This document shows positions 6,358 through 7,214 of a stretch of 7,214 bases of DNA, piece by piece (within the stretch, counting starts at the first letter, position 1; the number at the start of each line of letters is the position of its first letter). The DNA comes from Bacteroidetes bacterium CG2_30_32_10. Its GTDB lineage: Bacteria; Bacteroidota; Bacteroidia; Bacteroidales; CG2-30-32-10. The stretch lies in the NCBI GenBank assembly GCA_001872995.1, contig MNXO01000126.1, positions 1 to 7,214 of the forward strand. The letters are read 5' to 3'. The notes beneath the pieces are model-generated. The model saw only the letters and a list, made by a program, of their open reading frames with translations. It did no database searches and was not told where the DNA came from. Both the position numbers and the translations under genes were made by a program.

Positions 6358-7214
6358 ATGCTCTTCTTATTTGATAATAAAGAAAAGAAATTTAATTTAT
6401 TTGCACTTTTTTTAATTGTAATAGCAGGCATTGCAGCATATAGCAATTCATTTCATTGTGCTTTTATTTTTGATGATAATCCCAATATTACCGAAAATTT
6501 GAGGATAAGAAATTTATGGGATATTCATTCTTGGTGGAGTTTCAATCCACGTCGTCCAATTGGCTTTTTAACATTTGCATTAAATTATCATTTCAACGAA
6601 TTGAATGTATGGGGTTATCATTTAGTTAATTTACTTATACATTTAACAAATGGCTTATTAGTTTATTGGCTCATCAAGCAAACATTTCAAACACCTGCAA
6701 TAAAAGGCAAATATGATAGCAAAATACAAATGATGATTCCATTATTTGCTGCATTATTATTTGTTGTACACCCAATAATGTCCGAAGCTGTTACTTATAT
6801 TGTTCAGCGATTGGTCTCTCTTGCTACTTTGTTTTATTTACTTTCATTAAATATGTATATCAAAGGTAGATTATCTGATAAACCTTTTAAAAAAAATGTC
6901 ATATTTTATATTTTATCTGTTTTTGCTGCTATATTAGGCTTATTAACAAAAGAAATTGCATATACTTTGGTTGCTGCATTGTTACTATATGAAATTTATT
7001 TTTTCAATAGTTCGCTCAAACATAAAAATAAAAAATGGATGTATTTGATATTATTGATTTTTTTGGTTAGTATTGTATTCTTTTCTTTTACCGTAAAGTA
7101 TGATAAGTTTTTTAAAGTTATAGAACCCACTGAAGGCAATAATTATTCAATAACCACCTATACTTATCTATTAACGGAATTTAGAGTTTTAATCACTTAT
7201 ATTCGATTATTAGT
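6358..7214 (+). CDS. TMTC-like GT-C membrane glycosyltransferase, N-terminal part (cut by window end)
   Basis: Only the first 285 codons are visible. The frame is open and hydrophobic, with membrane segments at about 13-30, 86-106, 126-141, 152-168, 181-196, 200-215 and 228-245. AFIFDDNPNI (35-44) carries the acidic pair D39-D40 in the first periplasmic loop, the expected catalytic position in GT-C enzymes. Further matches to the TMTC-like family (bacterial relatives often end in TPR repeats) are RRPIGFLTFALNY (65-77), GYHLVNLLIHLTN (86-98), VHPIMSEAVTYIVQR (137-151) and TKE (197-199). Such proteins use polyprenyl-phosphate-linked sugars to glycosylate a periplasmic-side acceptor; whether this one acts on protein or glycan is unknown. 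The start at 6358 gives a normal N-terminus (MLFLFDNKEKKF). An in-frame ATG at 6304 (or TTG at 6301) would add 18-19 residues and is less likely. A C-terminal TPR region, if present, lies beyond the window. Confidence 0.85.
   Translation, partial: MLFLFDNKEKKFNLFALFLIVIAGIAAYSNSFHCAFIFDDNPNITENLRIRNLWDIHSWWSFNPRRPIGFLTFALNYHFNELNVWGYHLVNLLIHLTNGLLVYWLIKQTFQTPAIKGKYDSKIQMMIPLFAALLFVVHPIMSEAVTYIVQRLVSLATLFYLLSLNMYIKGRLSDKPFKKNVIFYILSVFAAILGLLTKEIAYTLVAALLLYEIYFFNSSLKHKNKKWMYLILLIFLVSIVFFSFTVKYDKFFKVIEPTEGNNYSITTYTYLLTEFRVLITYIRLL

Overview
The window is A+T-rich (roughly 30% G+C by eye) and looks like a chromosomal segment of a Bacteroidota bacterium. The main grounds are a long-form LptF/LptG permease, matches to the Bacteroidota-type -7 promoter element (TAnnTTTG), genes lacking clear Shine-Dalgarno sequences, and protein styles typical of that phylum. 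This assignment is an inference from gene style; no rRNA or marker gene is present.

Layout, left to right. (1) Bases 1-180 hold the 3' end of an open frame cut by the window edge; its end resembles a transposase C-terminus. (2) Bases 181-310 hold a compact repeat structure: two 33-bp tandem units, each able to fold into a hairpin, enclosed by an 8-bp inverted repeat. It lies between two convergent genes. (3) Bases 311-2080, minus strand, encode a complete ClC-family chloride channel/transporter with two C-terminal CBS domains. (4) Bases 2081-2388 are a divergent intergenic region with a perfect 8-bp palindrome overlapping a possible -7 box for the ClC gene, and a TAGATTTG box behind a T10 tract for the rightward genes. 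(5) Bases 2389-7214, plus strand, form an envelope-glycan cluster: an LptF/LptG-family lipopolysaccharide-export permease (TTG start), two GT4-type glycosyltransferases, and the N-terminal 285 residues of a GT-C-fold membrane glycosyltransferase of the TMTC-like, TPR-containing type, cut by the right edge.

The permease and first glycosyltransferase overlap by 4 bp (ATGA) and are probably translationally coupled. The second glycosyltransferase follows after 56 bp and the membrane enzyme after about 110 bp, so all four may be co-transcribed. A coherent reading is that the cytoplasmic GT4 enzymes build a lipid-linked or LPS glycan, the GT-C enzyme transfers sugar on the periplasmic side, and the permease takes part in LPS export. 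The acceptors and sugars cannot be read from the sequence.

I found no clearly new system. The items most worth a second look are the nested repeat at 216-300, a glycine-rich segment where a Rossmann beta-strand is expected in the second glycosyltransferase, the channel-like IEV motif of the ClC protein, and the homopolymer tract in the putative permease promoter.
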